Notes: generated from the letters alone by a model not told the origin. A DNA stretch of 64,000 nucleotides from Nocardia nova (GCF_002933465.1 NZ_PSZE01000033.1:1-64000), one strand, 5' to 3'. Shown: positions 23,836-31,738, numbered from the stretch's first letter. Made by a program: numbers and translations.

Positions 23836-25326
23836 ATGACCACCTTGGATTTTCCGGCCTGGCTGCGCATCGAACATTGGCTCAATGTGCTGTTTCTGAC
23901 CTTCGCGATGCGCAGCGGTGTGGAGATCCTGTCGAGCTACCCGAAACTCTTCTGGCGCGACGACAGCAAACCCGGCACCGAATGGGCGCGATTCACCCGC
24001 AAGCAGATGCCGACCGACAAGCTCTACGACACTCTCGACGAGCAGGAGAGCTACTCCTCCCTGATCGCACTGCCCGGCCACAAGAAATTGGGCCTGGGCA
24101 GACATTGGCATTTCGCGACGGTCGCGGGCTGGATACTCGTCGGCCTCGCCTATTACATCCTGCTGTTCGCGACCGGCCAGTGGCGACGCTACATCCCGAC
24201 CTCATGGTCGCTGTTTCCCGCGGCCTGGGACGACATCGTGACATATATGAGTTTCAACCTGCCGCCGCTGCTGCCGGGGCAACCGTTCGACGCGGTCCAG
24301 AAACTCGCCTACGCCGGCGTGATCTTTGTACTCGCCCCGTTCCAGATACTCACCGGCGCAGCGCAATCACCAGCGGTGGAGGCGCGCTTTCCGTGGTTCG
24401 TGCGCATGTTCGGCGGCCGGCAGTCGGCGCGCAGCCTGCATTTCCTGGGTCTGCTGGCATTCGCGGTGTTCATCGTCATCCACGTGTCGATGGTGTTCTT
24501 CTGGAGTTGGGGCCAGCTCAGCGCGCTGATGATCTTCGGACAGGTGCGCAATATCGATTGGGCGATCACGCTGTCGTTCGTGATCATCGGCGCGATCGTG
24601 CTGCTGCATATCGCGGCCACGGTGTGGAGCCTGCGCGACCCGCGGTCGGTGCAGCGGGTCCTGGGCGCCTTCGTGCGCCGGCTGCGGCGCGTACTGCTCC
24701 GGCCGCTGACGTCTCGACAGGACTACTCGACGCACGCGCTCTCGCCGGAACATCGAGTGAACGGCAAACCGCCGACGGCACTGCCGTACAAGGTGATGGC
24801 CGTACACAATTTCGCGGATTGGCGCCTGGACGTCGGTGGTCTGGTCGAGCACCCGATGCACCTGAGCCTGGACGATCTGCGCGCGCTCGGCGAACCGCAG
24901 ACCCAGCGGGTGCTGCACAACTGCGTACAGGGCTGGTCGAGTATCGGCGAGTGGACCGGACTGCCGCTGCGCGAACTCGTCGCCCGGGCCCGCCCGCTGC
25001 CGGACGCGAAGTATCTGTGTTTCCTCACCATGCAGGACACCGGTCGCGACGATCCGAGCGCCGACGGCGTCGGCCAGTTCTACGAGGTGCTGGATCTGGA
25101 GCTGGCCGGCAAACCACAGACGCTGCTCGCCTATCGCATGAACGGCGCACCGCTGCCCATCGAACACGGTGCGCCGCTTCGGCTTCGGGTGGAGAGCCAG
25201 GTCGGATTCAAAATGGCGAAGTGGATCGACCGGATCGAGTTCGTCTCCGACTACTCCCATATCGGCCACGGGATGGGCGGCTGGCGGGAGGACAACGTCT
25301 ACTACGACAAGGACGTCGAGATATGA
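23836..25326 (+). CDS. Cytochrome b561-type membrane domain fused to a sulfite-oxidase-like molybdopterin domain
   Basis: 496 aa. Residues 1-280 form a di-haem cytochrome b (Ni/Fe-hydrogenase b-type/b561-like) with at least four membrane helices and His residues in LRIEHWLNVLFL, GRHWHFATVAGW, SLHFLGLL, IVIHVSM and LLHIAATVW. Residues 330-496 form an oxidoreductase molybdopterin-binding domain of the sulfite oxidase fold: GLVEHPMHLSLDDLRAL, and HNCVQGW with the Mo-ligating Cys, then GVGQFYEVLDLE and GFKMAKWIDRIEF. Electrons from the Mo site would pass directly to the haems and the quinone pool. Known relatives are MsrPQ and YedYZ, where the two parts are separate genes in the opposite order. 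Substrate unknown. Confidence 0.85.
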   Translation: MTTLDFPAWLRIEHWLNVLFLTFAMRSGVEILSSYPKLFWRDDSKPGTEWARFTRKQMPTDKLYDTLDEQESYSSLIALPGHKKLGLGRHWHFATVAGWILVGLAYYILLFATGQWRRYIPTSWSLFPAAWDDIVTYMSFNLPPLLPGQPFDAVQKLAYAGVIFVLAPFQILTGAAQSPAVEARFPWFVRMFGGRQSARSLHFLGLLAFAVFIVIHVSMVFFWSWGQLSALMIFGQVRNIDWAITLSFVIIGAIVLLHIAATVWSLRDPRSVQRVLGAFVRRLRRVLLRPLTSRQDYSTHALSPEHRVNGKPPTALPYKVMAVHNFADWRLDVGGLVEHPMHLSLDDLRALGEPQTQRVLHNCVQGWSSIGEWTGLPLRELVARARPLPDAKYLCFLTMQDTGRDDPSADGVGQFYEVLDLELAGKPQTLLAYRMNGAPLPIEHGAPLRLRVESQVGFKMAKWIDRIEFVSDYSHIGHGMGGWREDNVYYDKDVEI

Positions 25327-25613
25327 CGACGCAGCACAGGACGGCCACGCCACGGCGACCGGAGAACATCGAACTGACCGAGCGGCAACGCGATCGCGTC
25401 CTGGCATACCTCGACCGTCGGCGCGCGCGCTGCCCGGCTTGTGGCGCAACGGATTTCCGTGTCGGCGATGCGCTGTATCTGGGGTTCCTGTTTCTCGACG
25501 AGGAACTCGACAGCTACATGGTCGCGTTGACCTGCATGAATCCGGCATGTCCGGTGCCGCACACCGGAATCCGGATGCGCCGCGCTCAGCTGTGGCTCGA
25601 ACCGGTGGCCTAG
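25323..25613 (+). CDS. Small zinc-ribbon-like protein
   Basis: 96 aa, starting inside the ATGA overlap with the molybdenum-cytochrome gene. It has two Cys pairs, RCPACGATDF and CMNPACPVPH, spaced like a zinc ribbon, and an acidic segment FLDEELDSYMV between them. A metal-binding accessory role for the preceding enzyme is likely from the coupling, but is inference. Its stop shares the tetramer CTAG with the stop of the convergent gene at 25610. Confidence 0.6.
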   Translation: MTTQHRTATPRRPENIELTERQRDRVLAYLDRRRARCPACGATDFRVGDALYLGFLFLDEELDSYMVALTCMNPACPVPHTGIRMRRAQLWLEPVA

Positions 25614-25936
25614 CGGGCGGGCTCGGACCGGCCGCCTGTTCGCGCCGGGGCCAGCCGGAAGCGCTCGATTGTCGCGGCGGCGGCGGCGAATTCGCGGGCC
25701 AGCCGGTCGAAGCGCTCCCGGTCGGCCACCGACAGCGCGCCTCGTTCGCGGTAGTACACCACGCGCGGCAGCCGTCCGGACATCATCGCGCCCCATCGGA
25801 TGCCGAAGTCGTAGACGACGCCGTCCGCCGCGGTCAGATCCGGGTCGGCGGCCAACTCTCGCAAACCCCGCAGTTGCTCACTCAAAATATCCAGATCCTC
25901 ACCGACATCGACTGTGCCGGAATGCTTGTCGGCCAC
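25610..25936 (-). CDS. Hypothetical helical protein
   Basis: 108 aa beginning MADKHSGTVDVGEDLDILSE. Helical, with a central VVYDFGIRWGAMMSGRLPRV and a C-terminal FAAAAATIERFRLAP. No family is recognised. It lies 12 bp after the lipoprotein gene on the same strand and overlaps the zinc-ribbon gene stop by 4 bp. Confidence 0.55.
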   Translation of the reverse strand: MADKHSGTVDVGEDLDILSEQLRGLRELAADPDLTAADGVVYDFGIRWGAMMSGRLPRVVYYRERGALSVADRERFDRLAREFAAAAATIERFRLAPARTGGRSEPAR

Positions 25937-25948
25937 GGCGACACCCTC

Positions 25949-26989
25949 TCACAGTTGCGGCTTGGCGACGGAGACGACCTCGGCCCGGTCGCGCACGGTC
26001 AGATAGACCCGGTGCGGACCCACCGCGATTCCCGACCACGCCGGCCCCTGCGCCTGCCGCACCGGCAGATCGAATCGGCGCAGCACGGGTATGGTGCCGC
26101 TCGCGTACCCCTCGAAGCTGCGGGTCTCCAGCACCACCAGCTGCCGGTCCGTCGCGGCGTAGATGCGGGTGTCGTCGGTGGCCAGATAGCGGATCGGCGC
26201 GCCCAGGTCGACGGATCCGACCGTCTCGTTTCCGGATCCGTCGCGGCGGGAGTCGAGAGCGACCAGCCTGCCCCCGGGCCGCGCCACATACAACCGGGTG
26301 ACCTTGGTGCCGTCCCCCGCCGCCGCGAGTACGGGTTCGTCGTCGGCGCCGGTTTCGTCCGCGGGCGAGGAACTGCCCTTGTAGTGCGCGCTTCCCCGGG
26401 GTCCGTAGATGTGGAACTCCACTTCACGGCTGCGGTTCGCCCCGTCGAGCCGGGCCTGCGGCCCCGCGTTCACGACCGTGGGCGCCAAGGTGGTGCGGCG
26501 GTGCAGATCCACCGGCGTGACCGTGGCCCCGTCCTGGGACAGCGCCAGCAGCATCCGCTCCCCCGCATCGAGGGCGAGATACGACGGCCGCGGTCCGGCG
26601 GACAGCGTGCCGGTATCGGCCAGATCGGACAGCCGAATCGAGGCGACTGCCTGCCGATCCGTGGCACTGACCAGCGCCGTGCCGTCGTCCACCGGGCTGA
26701 TCTGCAGGTTCGGCCCCAAGCCCGGCAGGCGTGCCGAAGTGACCGTATCGCCGCGACCGTCGGCCAGGCCGTTCACCTTCACCACCCGGTCAGGCGCCAG
26801 CGCCACGAGCGCTCCCGATCGGTAGGACCACACCGGCGCGTGCACGATCGCCCCGATCGATGTCACCCGCATGGCGTCCGGTGCTTCCAATCGCGACCCC
26901 GGCGCCGAGCAACCGGCGACGGCCACGACGGCCGCCGCCGGAACCAGATATCGGCGCAGCGCGCGCGTTACGCGGCCTGGGCCTGCCAC
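25949..26989 (-). CDS. Lipoprotein with beta-propeller-like repeats
   Basis: 346 aa. GTG 26989 yields a lipoprotein signal with core YLVPAAAVVAVAGC, where VAGC is the lipobox. The mature part is rich in repeated strand pairs with Asp/Gly turns (SYRSGALVALAPDRV, GTALVSATDRQAVASIRLSD, YLALDAGERMLLALSQDG, TRIYAATDRQLVVLETRS), as in YVTN/quinoprotein-type beta propellers. It should be anchored on the outer face of the cell membrane. The gene start overlaps the end of the dps gene by 22 bp. Function unknown; binding of a ligand or partner protein is likely. Confidence 0.65.
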   Translation of the reverse strand: MAGPGRVTRALRRYLVPAAAVVAVAGCSAPGSRLEAPDAMRVTSIGAIVHAPVWSYRSGALVALAPDRVVKVNGLADGRGDTVTSARLPGLGPNLQISPVDDGTALVSATDRQAVASIRLSDLADTGTLSAGPRPSYLALDAGERMLLALSQDGATVTPVDLHRRTTLAPTVVNAGPQARLDGANRSREVEFHIYGPRGSAHYKGSSSPADETGADDEPVLAAAGDGTKVTRLYVARPGGRLVALDSRRDGSGNETVGSVDLGAPIRYLATDDTRIYAATDRQLVVLETRSFEGYASGTIPVLRRFDLPVRQAQGPAWSGIAVGPHRVYLTVRDRAEVVSVAKPQL

Positions 26990-27459
26990 ATCCAATGCAG
27001 TTGCTCCAACCGGGCGGCGATATCGATGAGCAAATCCTGGGTGACCGGATCGGCCTTCTCGGAGGCGTCGATCCGCTCGCGCAGCCTGCGCACGACCGCG
27101 GCCAGGGTGGCGACGATCGCGGCGACCACGTCGCCGTCTTGTTGCCACCCCGAGGGGAACGGCTCGGCGCTGGAGCTCTCCGCGACCGTGCGGGCGCGCC
27201 CGTCCGGGCTGACGCCGATCGCGGTGGCTCGTTCGGCCGCCGCGTCGGTGAACCCGCGCGCGGTCTCGACCAGTTCGTCCAACGCCAGATGGACGGTGCG
27301 GAACCGGGGGCCGATCACATTCCAGTGCGCCTGCTTGCCGATCAGGCTCAGGTCGATCAGATCGACGACGGTGGCGCACAGCGCGTCACCGGCGATCCGT
27401 TGCTGTTCCGGCTCCAGCACCGTCGCGATCGGATCGGTGGTCGTGGAGGTCTTGGCCAC
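26968..27459 (-). CDS. dps: Dps-family ferritin-like DNA-protection protein
   Basis: 163 aa, Dps/starvation-induced group. The inter-subunit ferroxidase site is seen in SLIGKQAHWNVIGPRFRTVH and LALDELVETARGF (His, Asp and Glu ligands), and the C-terminal helix LIDIAARLEQLHWMW is typical of the family. Dps forms dodecamers that oxidise and store iron with hydrogen peroxide and can shield DNA. There is no extended Lys-rich DNA-binding tail beyond the short N-terminus (MAKTSTTTDP). Its 3' end overlaps the lipoprotein start, so the two are cotranscribed. Confidence 0.88.
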   Translation of the reverse strand: MAKTSTTTDPIATVLEPEQQRIAGDALCATVVDLIDLSLIGKQAHWNVIGPRFRTVHLALDELVETARGFTDAAAERATAIGVSPDGRARTVAESSSAEPFPSGWQQDGDVVAAIVATLAAVVRRLRERIDASEKADPVTQDLLIDIAARLEQLHWMWQAQAA

Positions 27460-27552
27460 GATGGTCTCCTTCCTCGCTGACAGTCATCACCTAGGCGACT
27501 GCTTGCGTGCACGACCTACCCGCTGCCGGCGACTCCAAACGAGCGGCCGGGT

Positions 27553-27903
27553 TCAGCCGGCGGCCATCGCCATCGCCAGATACACCACCATGACCGCGAA
27601 CAGAAACCAGCCCGCGCCCTGCCATACCGGCCACGGCTGCCCGCCGCGCCACTGTCGCACGGTGATCACGAACGCGCCGATGCCGCCCAGTAACAACACG
27701 ATTCCGGGCACCAGGCCCACGGCCAGCCGGGACGCGGTATCGCAGGCCACGTGGTCGGCGTTCGCGCACTGATCCCGCGAGGCCGCCCAGCCCAGGGCCA
27801 CCCCGGCGACGATCGCCGCCACCACCAGCACACCGACCGCGTAGCGCACCGCCCGCCGGAAACTCGGCGGGTCACTCCAGCGGGGGTTGACCTCGCGTGC
27901 CAT
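27553..27903 (-). CDS. Small membrane protein, unknown
   Basis: 116 aa with three hydrophobic segments (YAVGVLVVAAIVAGVALGW, LAVGLVPGIVLLLGGIGAFV, FLFAVMVVYLAMAMA) and two Cys residues in an outer loop (DQCANADHVACDT). No family is recognised. ATG 27903 has GGAGG upstream. Divergent from the epimerase N-terminal remnant 33 bp away. Confidence 0.65.
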   Translation of the reverse strand: MAREVNPRWSDPPSFRRAVRYAVGVLVVAAIVAGVALGWAASRDQCANADHVACDTASRLAVGLVPGIVLLLGGIGAFVITVRQWRGGQPWPVWQGAGWFLFAVMVVYLAMAMAAG

Positions 27904-27936
27904 CGTCACCTCCGGCCCGTTCATCCTGCGCTCGTC

Positions 27937-28281
27937 ATGTCGCACTATCCGATCACCGTGGCACTACCCGGCCTCTCCGCGAATATTCGATCGCGGCCGG
28001 CTGCCGCGGCAGCCGGACGACGGGGTGCGGTGGGCGCGTGCCGACATACGCTGCGACGATCTGCTCACCGAATTCCGCGGCGCCGATGTGGTGGTCCATC
28101 TCGCGTGGTTGTTCCAGCCGACACACTGGCCACTCCAGACCTGGCGCGCGAACGTACAGGGCACCGAACGGGTACTGCGCGCGGTGGCACAGGCCGGTGT
28201 TCCGTCCCTGATCTACGCGTCGTCGGTCGGCGCGTATTCCCCTGCGCACCACGATGATCCGGTCGGCGAGGACTGGCCCAT
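27937..28281 (+). pseudogene. N-terminal half of a split NAD-dependent epimerase/dehydratase
   Basis: From about 28010 the plus strand reads GVRWARADIRCDDLLTEFRG, ADVVVHLAWLFQPTHWP, TWRANVQGTERVLRAVAQAG and PSLIYASSVGAYSP, the middle of the cofactor half of an extended-SDR epimerase with the typical HLAW and YASS motifs. The expected GxxGxxG stretch just upstream is disturbed, with a frame break between 27937 and 28010. The sequence stops matching the family after GEDWP, at the very place where the convergent DNA ligase gene ends (28282). The catalytic Tyr-x3-Lys and C-terminal part are absent; a matching C-terminal part is at 20149-20441. Confidence 0.7.
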
Positions 28282-29226
28282 CTACCCGGGAGCGTGGACC
28301 TCGTCCGGCGTCTTGTCCGGCCGCAATCCGCGCCAGGACGGGTGGCGCAGGCGCCCGTCTCCGGTCCGCTCCGTGAACGACACCTCGCCCACCAGTGCGG
28401 GTTCCACCCAGATCGCGTCTTTCACCGGCGCCGCGACAGTGGGGGTCTGCCGCCGCAGCGGACCCAGCCTGGCCTGGAGATCGTCGAGCATGGCCTGGGT
28501 GAAGCCGGTCCCCACGTTACCGATGTAGACCAATTCTCCGGTCTCGTCGTGCACGCCCATGAGCAGCGAGCCGATGCGCCCCGCCCGACGGCCGGCGCCG
28601 GGCCGCCACCCGACGATGACGATCTCCTGATCGTTCACGTTCTTGACCTTCGTCCACAGCGGACTGCGCCGGCCCGGCAGGTAGGGGCTGTCGAGCCGCT
28701 TGCACACGATGCCCTCGAGCCCCAACCGCGCCGATTCGGCGAGCACGTCGGCGCCGGTGCCGGTCAGCCGCGGCGGGATGCGCCAGTTCGGGCCCCGCAG
28801 ACCGAGTTGTTCCAGCAAGCCGCGGCGTTGCTCGTACGGCAGGTGGATCAGCGGCCGGTCGTCGATATGCAGCAGGTCGAAGATGAGGTAGGTGGCGGGC
28901 ACCGAGCGCGTCAGTGCGCGGATCATGGCCGGATTGCGCTGGTGCATACGCGGCTGCAGGGCGGCGAAGGAGGTGCGGCCGTCGGCTGCGAAGGCGACGA
29001 TTTCGCCGTCGACGACGATCGGCGGCGCCGCGGGCGCGAGACCGGCGAGTTCCGGCCAGGCGGCGGTCACATCGTTGCCGTTGCGCGAGATCAGCCGCAA
29101 TTCCCGATCGACATAGCCGATGGCGCGGATACCGTCGAATTTCACCTCGTACGCCCACGCCGCACTGTCGGCCGGCAGAGCGCCGGCGGTCGCCAGCATC
29201 GCCGCATACCGCGGCAATCCGCTCAC
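28282..29226 (-). CDS. ATP-dependent DNA ligase (LigD/LigC-type ligase domain)
   Basis: 314 aa, a stand-alone ligase domain. Motif I is YEVKFDGIRAIG with the adenylated Lys. Motif III (DGEIVAF), motif IV (GLEGIVCKRLDSPYLPG) and motif V (WTKVKN) follow, then an OB-fold with a C-terminal LRHPSWRGLRPDKTPDEV typical of LigD ligase domains. Such proteins support non-homologous end joining or repair beside Ku. No ku, polymerase or nuclease domain is seen nearby. GTG 29226 follows a GGGGG ribosome site. The last few residues border the right-hand inversion breakpoint. Confidence 0.88.
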   Translation of the reverse strand: MSGLPRYAAMLATAGALPADSAAWAYEVKFDGIRAIGYVDRELRLISRNGNDVTAAWPELAGLAPAAPPIVVDGEIVAFAADGRTSFAALQPRMHQRNPAMIRALTRSVPATYLIFDLLHIDDRPLIHLPYEQRRGLLEQLGLRGPNWRIPPRLTGTGADVLAESARLGLEGIVCKRLDSPYLPGRRSPLWTKVKNVNDQEIVIVGWRPGAGRRAGRIGSLLMGVHDETGELVYIGNVGTGFTQAMLDDLQARLGPLRRQTPTVAAPVKDAIWVEPALVGEVSFTERTGDGRLRHPSWRGLRPDKTPDEVHAPG

Positions 29227-29349
29227 AGGTACCCCCTTTCAGCACGTGGCTATTTCTCGGTTACCACCATGAAATCCTCCTCTTACCGCGGCGACGATGC
29301 CGATATTTCGGTCACTACCAGATCTCGCAACCTGCCGATTGACCATCCG

Positions 29350-29465
29350 AACGGCAATTTCGTATGGTTGTGCGAGCGACGATTCGAGGAACCCGGTGAA
29401 AATCCGGGACGGTCGCGCCACTGTGAGCGTTTCGCCGGGCGGAATGTGAGTCAGATACTCGGATC
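29350..29465 (+). ncRNA. Cobalamin riboswitch
   Basis: The sequence GAGGAACCCGGTGAAAATCC, then GGGACGGTCGCGCCACTGTGA and GAGTCAGATACTCG reproduces the conserved parts of the B12 riboswitch: the P4-like CCCGG-TGAAAAT-CCGGG hairpin, the B12 box around GCGCCACTGTGA, and the GTCAGATAC element of the closing stem. It lies just upstream of cbtB-cbtA, whose family is known to be controlled by B12 riboswitches. Exact ends are estimated. Confidence 0.85.
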
Positions 29466-29484
29466 GCGTGTAACCATCATCGAG

Positions 29485-29503
29485 CGGGGACGCGCAATCC
29501 CCG
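29485..29503 (+). promoter_or_regulatory. Hairpin abutting the cbtB ribosome site
   Basis: CGGGGA-CGCGCAA-TCCCCG is a perfect 6-bp stem whose last G is the first base of the GGAGGAGAG ribosome site of cbtB. It may be part of the riboswitch expression platform that shuts translation when cobalamin is bound. Confidence 0.5.
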
Positions 29504-29515
29504 GAGGAGAGTCAC

Positions 29516-29731
29516 ATGGCAACGTCCTATGTCCCCCGGTCCGGCCTGGAGTCGATTCGGCTCTCCATTCCCACGACGGCCCTGTGGCTGGGCGGCACCA
29601 CGATCCTGGCTCTGCTCGCCCTCTACTTCATCGGCATCGACCAGGGCGCGGTCTCGATCTTCGGAGACGATATGCACGTGCACGAATTCGTCCACGACGC
29701 ACGGCATTTCCTCGGCTACCCCTGCCACTGA
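29516..29731 (+). CDS. cbtB: CbtB cobalt transporter subunit
   Basis: 71 aa with one membrane helix (TTALWLGGTTILALLALYF) and a His-rich outer tail, MHVHEFVHDARHFLGYPCH, the hallmark of CbtB. CbtA and CbtB form a proposed cobalt uptake system under B12-riboswitch control. The riboswitch directly upstream and cbtA 20 bp downstream support the call. Strong GGAGGAGAG ribosome site. Confidence 0.9.
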   Translation: MATSYVPRSGLESIRLSIPTTALWLGGTTILALLALYFIGIDQGAVSIFGDDMHVHEFVHDARHFLGYPCH

Positions 29732-29751
29732 CCGCAGGATCGAGCCCCACA

Positions 29752-30606
29752 ATGGAAAAACGAATCATCGCCCGCGGTGTGCTGGTCGGTGCGATCGGCG
29801 GGCTGGCGGCCTTCGTGTTCGCGCGGATCCTGGCCGAGCCGATCATCGATCGCGCCATCGACTACGAGGGCGGGCGCGACGCGGCGCACACGACACTCGA
29901 AGCGGCCACCGGACATTCGATGGCCGGCATGGAAGACACCGAACTGTTCACCCGGTCCGTGCAGTCGACCATCGGCCTCGGCTTCGGCACGATCGTCTTC
30001 GGCGCCGCGATGGGCGCGCTTTTCGCGGTGGTCTACTGCCTGTTCGTGGGCCACGTGGGCGCGTTGAGCCCGCGCAATCTCGCGCTGTGCGTGGCGGGCG
30101 GCATGTTCGGCGTGCTGTACGCCGTGCCGTTCCTCAAATATCCGGCTAATCCGCCCTCGATCGGCAATCCCGACACGATCGGGCAACGCACCGGCCTGTA
30201 CCTGTCGATGGTGGTGATCGCCGCGGTCTGCGCGATGGGCGCCGTGTGGCTGGGCCGGAAACTACGAGTGCGCCTGGGTAATTGGACGGCGACCATCGCC
30301 GCGGGCCTGGCCTTCGCGGTGGTGGTGACCGCGATCGCGGCGTTGCTGCCCTCGCTCGGGCAGCTGGCCGCCAACCGGGCACTGGGCGACGCGGCCACCG
30401 AAACACCGGGCCCGCTTACCGATTCGACCGGACGGATCGTCTACCCGGGCTTCCCCGCCGACGACCTGTACTACTTCCGCTTCTATTCCCTTGCCGCGCA
30501 GGTCATTCTGTGGTCCGTCATCGGCGTGGGTTTCGCGACGCTGGCACCGCGGCTGTTCCACCGCGCCGGCGACTCCGCCGGGGCCGTGCCGGCAGCGGCG
30601 GTATGA
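29752..30606 (+). CDS. cbtA: CbtA cobalt transporter subunit
   Basis: 284 aa with five to six membrane segments. The opening RIIARGVLVGAIGGLAAFVF, a loop with His and acidic residues (HTTLEAATGHSMAGMEDTEL), FGTIVFGAAMGALFAVVYC, VPFLKYPANPPSIGNPDTIG and YLSMVVIAAVCAMGAVWL are the conserved CbtA blocks. It is predicted to carry cobalt across the membrane with CbtB. Its stop overlaps the start of the histidine phosphatase gene in ATGA. Confidence 0.9.
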   Translation: MEKRIIARGVLVGAIGGLAAFVFARILAEPIIDRAIDYEGGRDAAHTTLEAATGHSMAGMEDTELFTRSVQSTIGLGFGTIVFGAAMGALFAVVYCLFVGHVGALSPRNLALCVAGGMFGVLYAVPFLKYPANPPSIGNPDTIGQRTGLYLSMVVIAAVCAMGAVWLGRKLRVRLGNWTATIAAGLAFAVVVTAIAALLPSLGQLAANRALGDAATETPGPLTDSTGRIVYPGFPADDLYYFRFYSLAAQVILWSVIGVGFATLAPRLFHRAGDSAGAVPAAAV

Positions 30607-31160
30607 GCGCGACCGTCACCCGGCTCACGCTGATCAGCCACGGCATGACCGAGGCGATGCGGACGGCCCGCTTCCCGGTCGACGAACCGCTCGACGAGCT
30701 GCCCCGCGGCGCTGCCGCCCCTGCGGCGCCGCGGGCCGAGCGGGTCCTGGCCGGGCCGGAACTGCGGGCGGCCGCGACCGCCACCCTGTTGGGTCTGCCG
30801 GCAACCACCGAGCCCGCCCTGCGCGACCTCGACTGCGGCGACTGGGCGGGCAGGCCGATGGACTCCCTGGACCCGGCCGACCTCATGGTGTGGATGTCCG
30901 ACCCCGTCTACCGCGGCCACGGCGGTGAAGCGATCACCGACCTGCTCGACCGGGTGCGCGACTGGCTCGAATCGGTGGCCGGGGACCGAAGCCGCGTCGT
31001 CGCGATCACCCATCCCGCCGTCGTCCGCGCGAGTGTGCTCCTCGCCCTCGCCGCACCGCCGGAATCGTTCTGGCGCATCGACATTCCGCCGCTCAGCGCC
31101 ACCACACTGCACGGCCGCGGCGCGGGCTGGACCGTGCGGCACACCGCGAATCCGCTGTGA
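30603..31160 (+). CDS. Histidine-phosphatase-family protein with altered RHG motif
   Basis: 185 aa phosphoglycerate-mutase-like domain. The opening is TRLTLISHGMTEAMRTARFP; the usual catalytic L-x-RHG reads ISHG, keeping the nucleophile His but replacing the phosphate-binding Arg by Ser. RDLDCGDWAGRPM, GGEAITDLLDRVRDWLE and AITHPAVVRASV (second His) match the rest of the family. Being translationally coupled to cbtA suggests a cobalamin role, such as a CobC-like alpha-ribazole phosphatase, but the missing Arg makes activity uncertain. It should be regulated by the riboswitch with cbtBA. Confidence 0.75.
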   Translation: MSATVTRLTLISHGMTEAMRTARFPVDEPLDELPRGAAAPAAPRAERVLAGPELRAAATATLLGLPATTEPALRDLDCGDWAGRPMDSLDPADLMVWMSDPVYRGHGGEAITDLLDRVRDWLESVAGDRSRVVAITHPAVVRASVLLALAAPPESFWRIDIPPLSATTLHGRGAGWTVRHTANPL

Positions 31161-31197
31161 GCCGGGAACGGTCTGTCTCCGGTTGTGCCCGGCCACC

Positions 31198-31578
31198 TCA
31201 GTGCGACGCCGGCGTCTTCCCGACCAGATCGGCGAGCACGGCTGCCTCGCTGAGGTCGATCCGCTTGGTGGCCGACAGGAGAGTGAGCATGCCGCGCCCG
31301 GCGAGTTCGCGGAGGTGGTCCAGGTCGGCAGCGCGTTCCGGATCACGGAGCTCCTCGCGGTAGCGGCGACCGAACTCGTCGAACTTGGCGGGATCGTGGC
31401 TGTACCAGGTGCGCAACTCGGTCGAGGGCGCGATCGTTTTGCACCATTCGTCGAGGTGAGCGTTCTCCTTGCTCATCCCGCGCGGCCAGAGCCGATCGAC
31501 CAGCACCCGCATACCGTCGTCGGGATCGGGATCGTCGTAGATCCGCCGGACCTGGACCCGCGGTCGTGTGCTCACCAT
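31198..31578 (-). CDS. DUF488 family protein
   Basis: 126 aa, whole-length DUF488 domain: VQVRRIYDDPDPDDGMRVLV, DRLWPRGMSKENAHLDEWCK, SHDPAKFDEFGRRYREEL and the closing TLLSATKRIDLSEAAVL. The family is found widely in bacteria, has conserved Trp/Arg/His residues and no settled function. It is convergent with the histidine phosphatase and divergent from the acyltransferase at 31743. Confidence 0.85.
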   Translation of the reverse strand: MVSTRPRVQVRRIYDDPDPDDGMRVLVDRLWPRGMSKENAHLDEWCKTIAPSTELRTWYSHDPAKFDEFGRRYREELRDPERAADLDHLRELAGRGMLTLLSATKRIDLSEAAVLADLVGKTPASH

Positions 31579-31707
31579 CGCCCTGCTCCCTTCGGTCGGC
31601 CGTATCGTCCGGCTCCCCGCGGCGCGGGATCGCCGGTCCCGTTCTACATTCGAGGGTAATCACGTGAGCGGCATCTTTCGCCCGCTGCCCGCGGCGAATA
31701 CCCTCTA

Positions 31708-31738
31708 CCTACGTAGCCGTAGGTTACGGTAGCGTAGG
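31708..31738. promoter_or_regulatory. Clustered CGTAGG inverted repeats before the acyltransferase
   Basis: CCTACG-TAGC-CGTAGG (31708-31723) and CCGTA-GGT-TACGG (31717-31729) overlap, and TAGCGTAGGTT (31730-31740) repeats the core a third time. The array ends 3-5 bp before the ATG at 31743, so a bound TetR-like repressor would block both transcription and initiation. The TetR gene at 32665 is a candidate regulator. Confidence 0.6.

Noticed and set aside
28294..29700. Plus-strand continuation of the cbtA frame upstream through the ligase region
   Set aside because: It is merely open by composition; cbtA has a clear start at 29752 and the ligase lies on the other strand.
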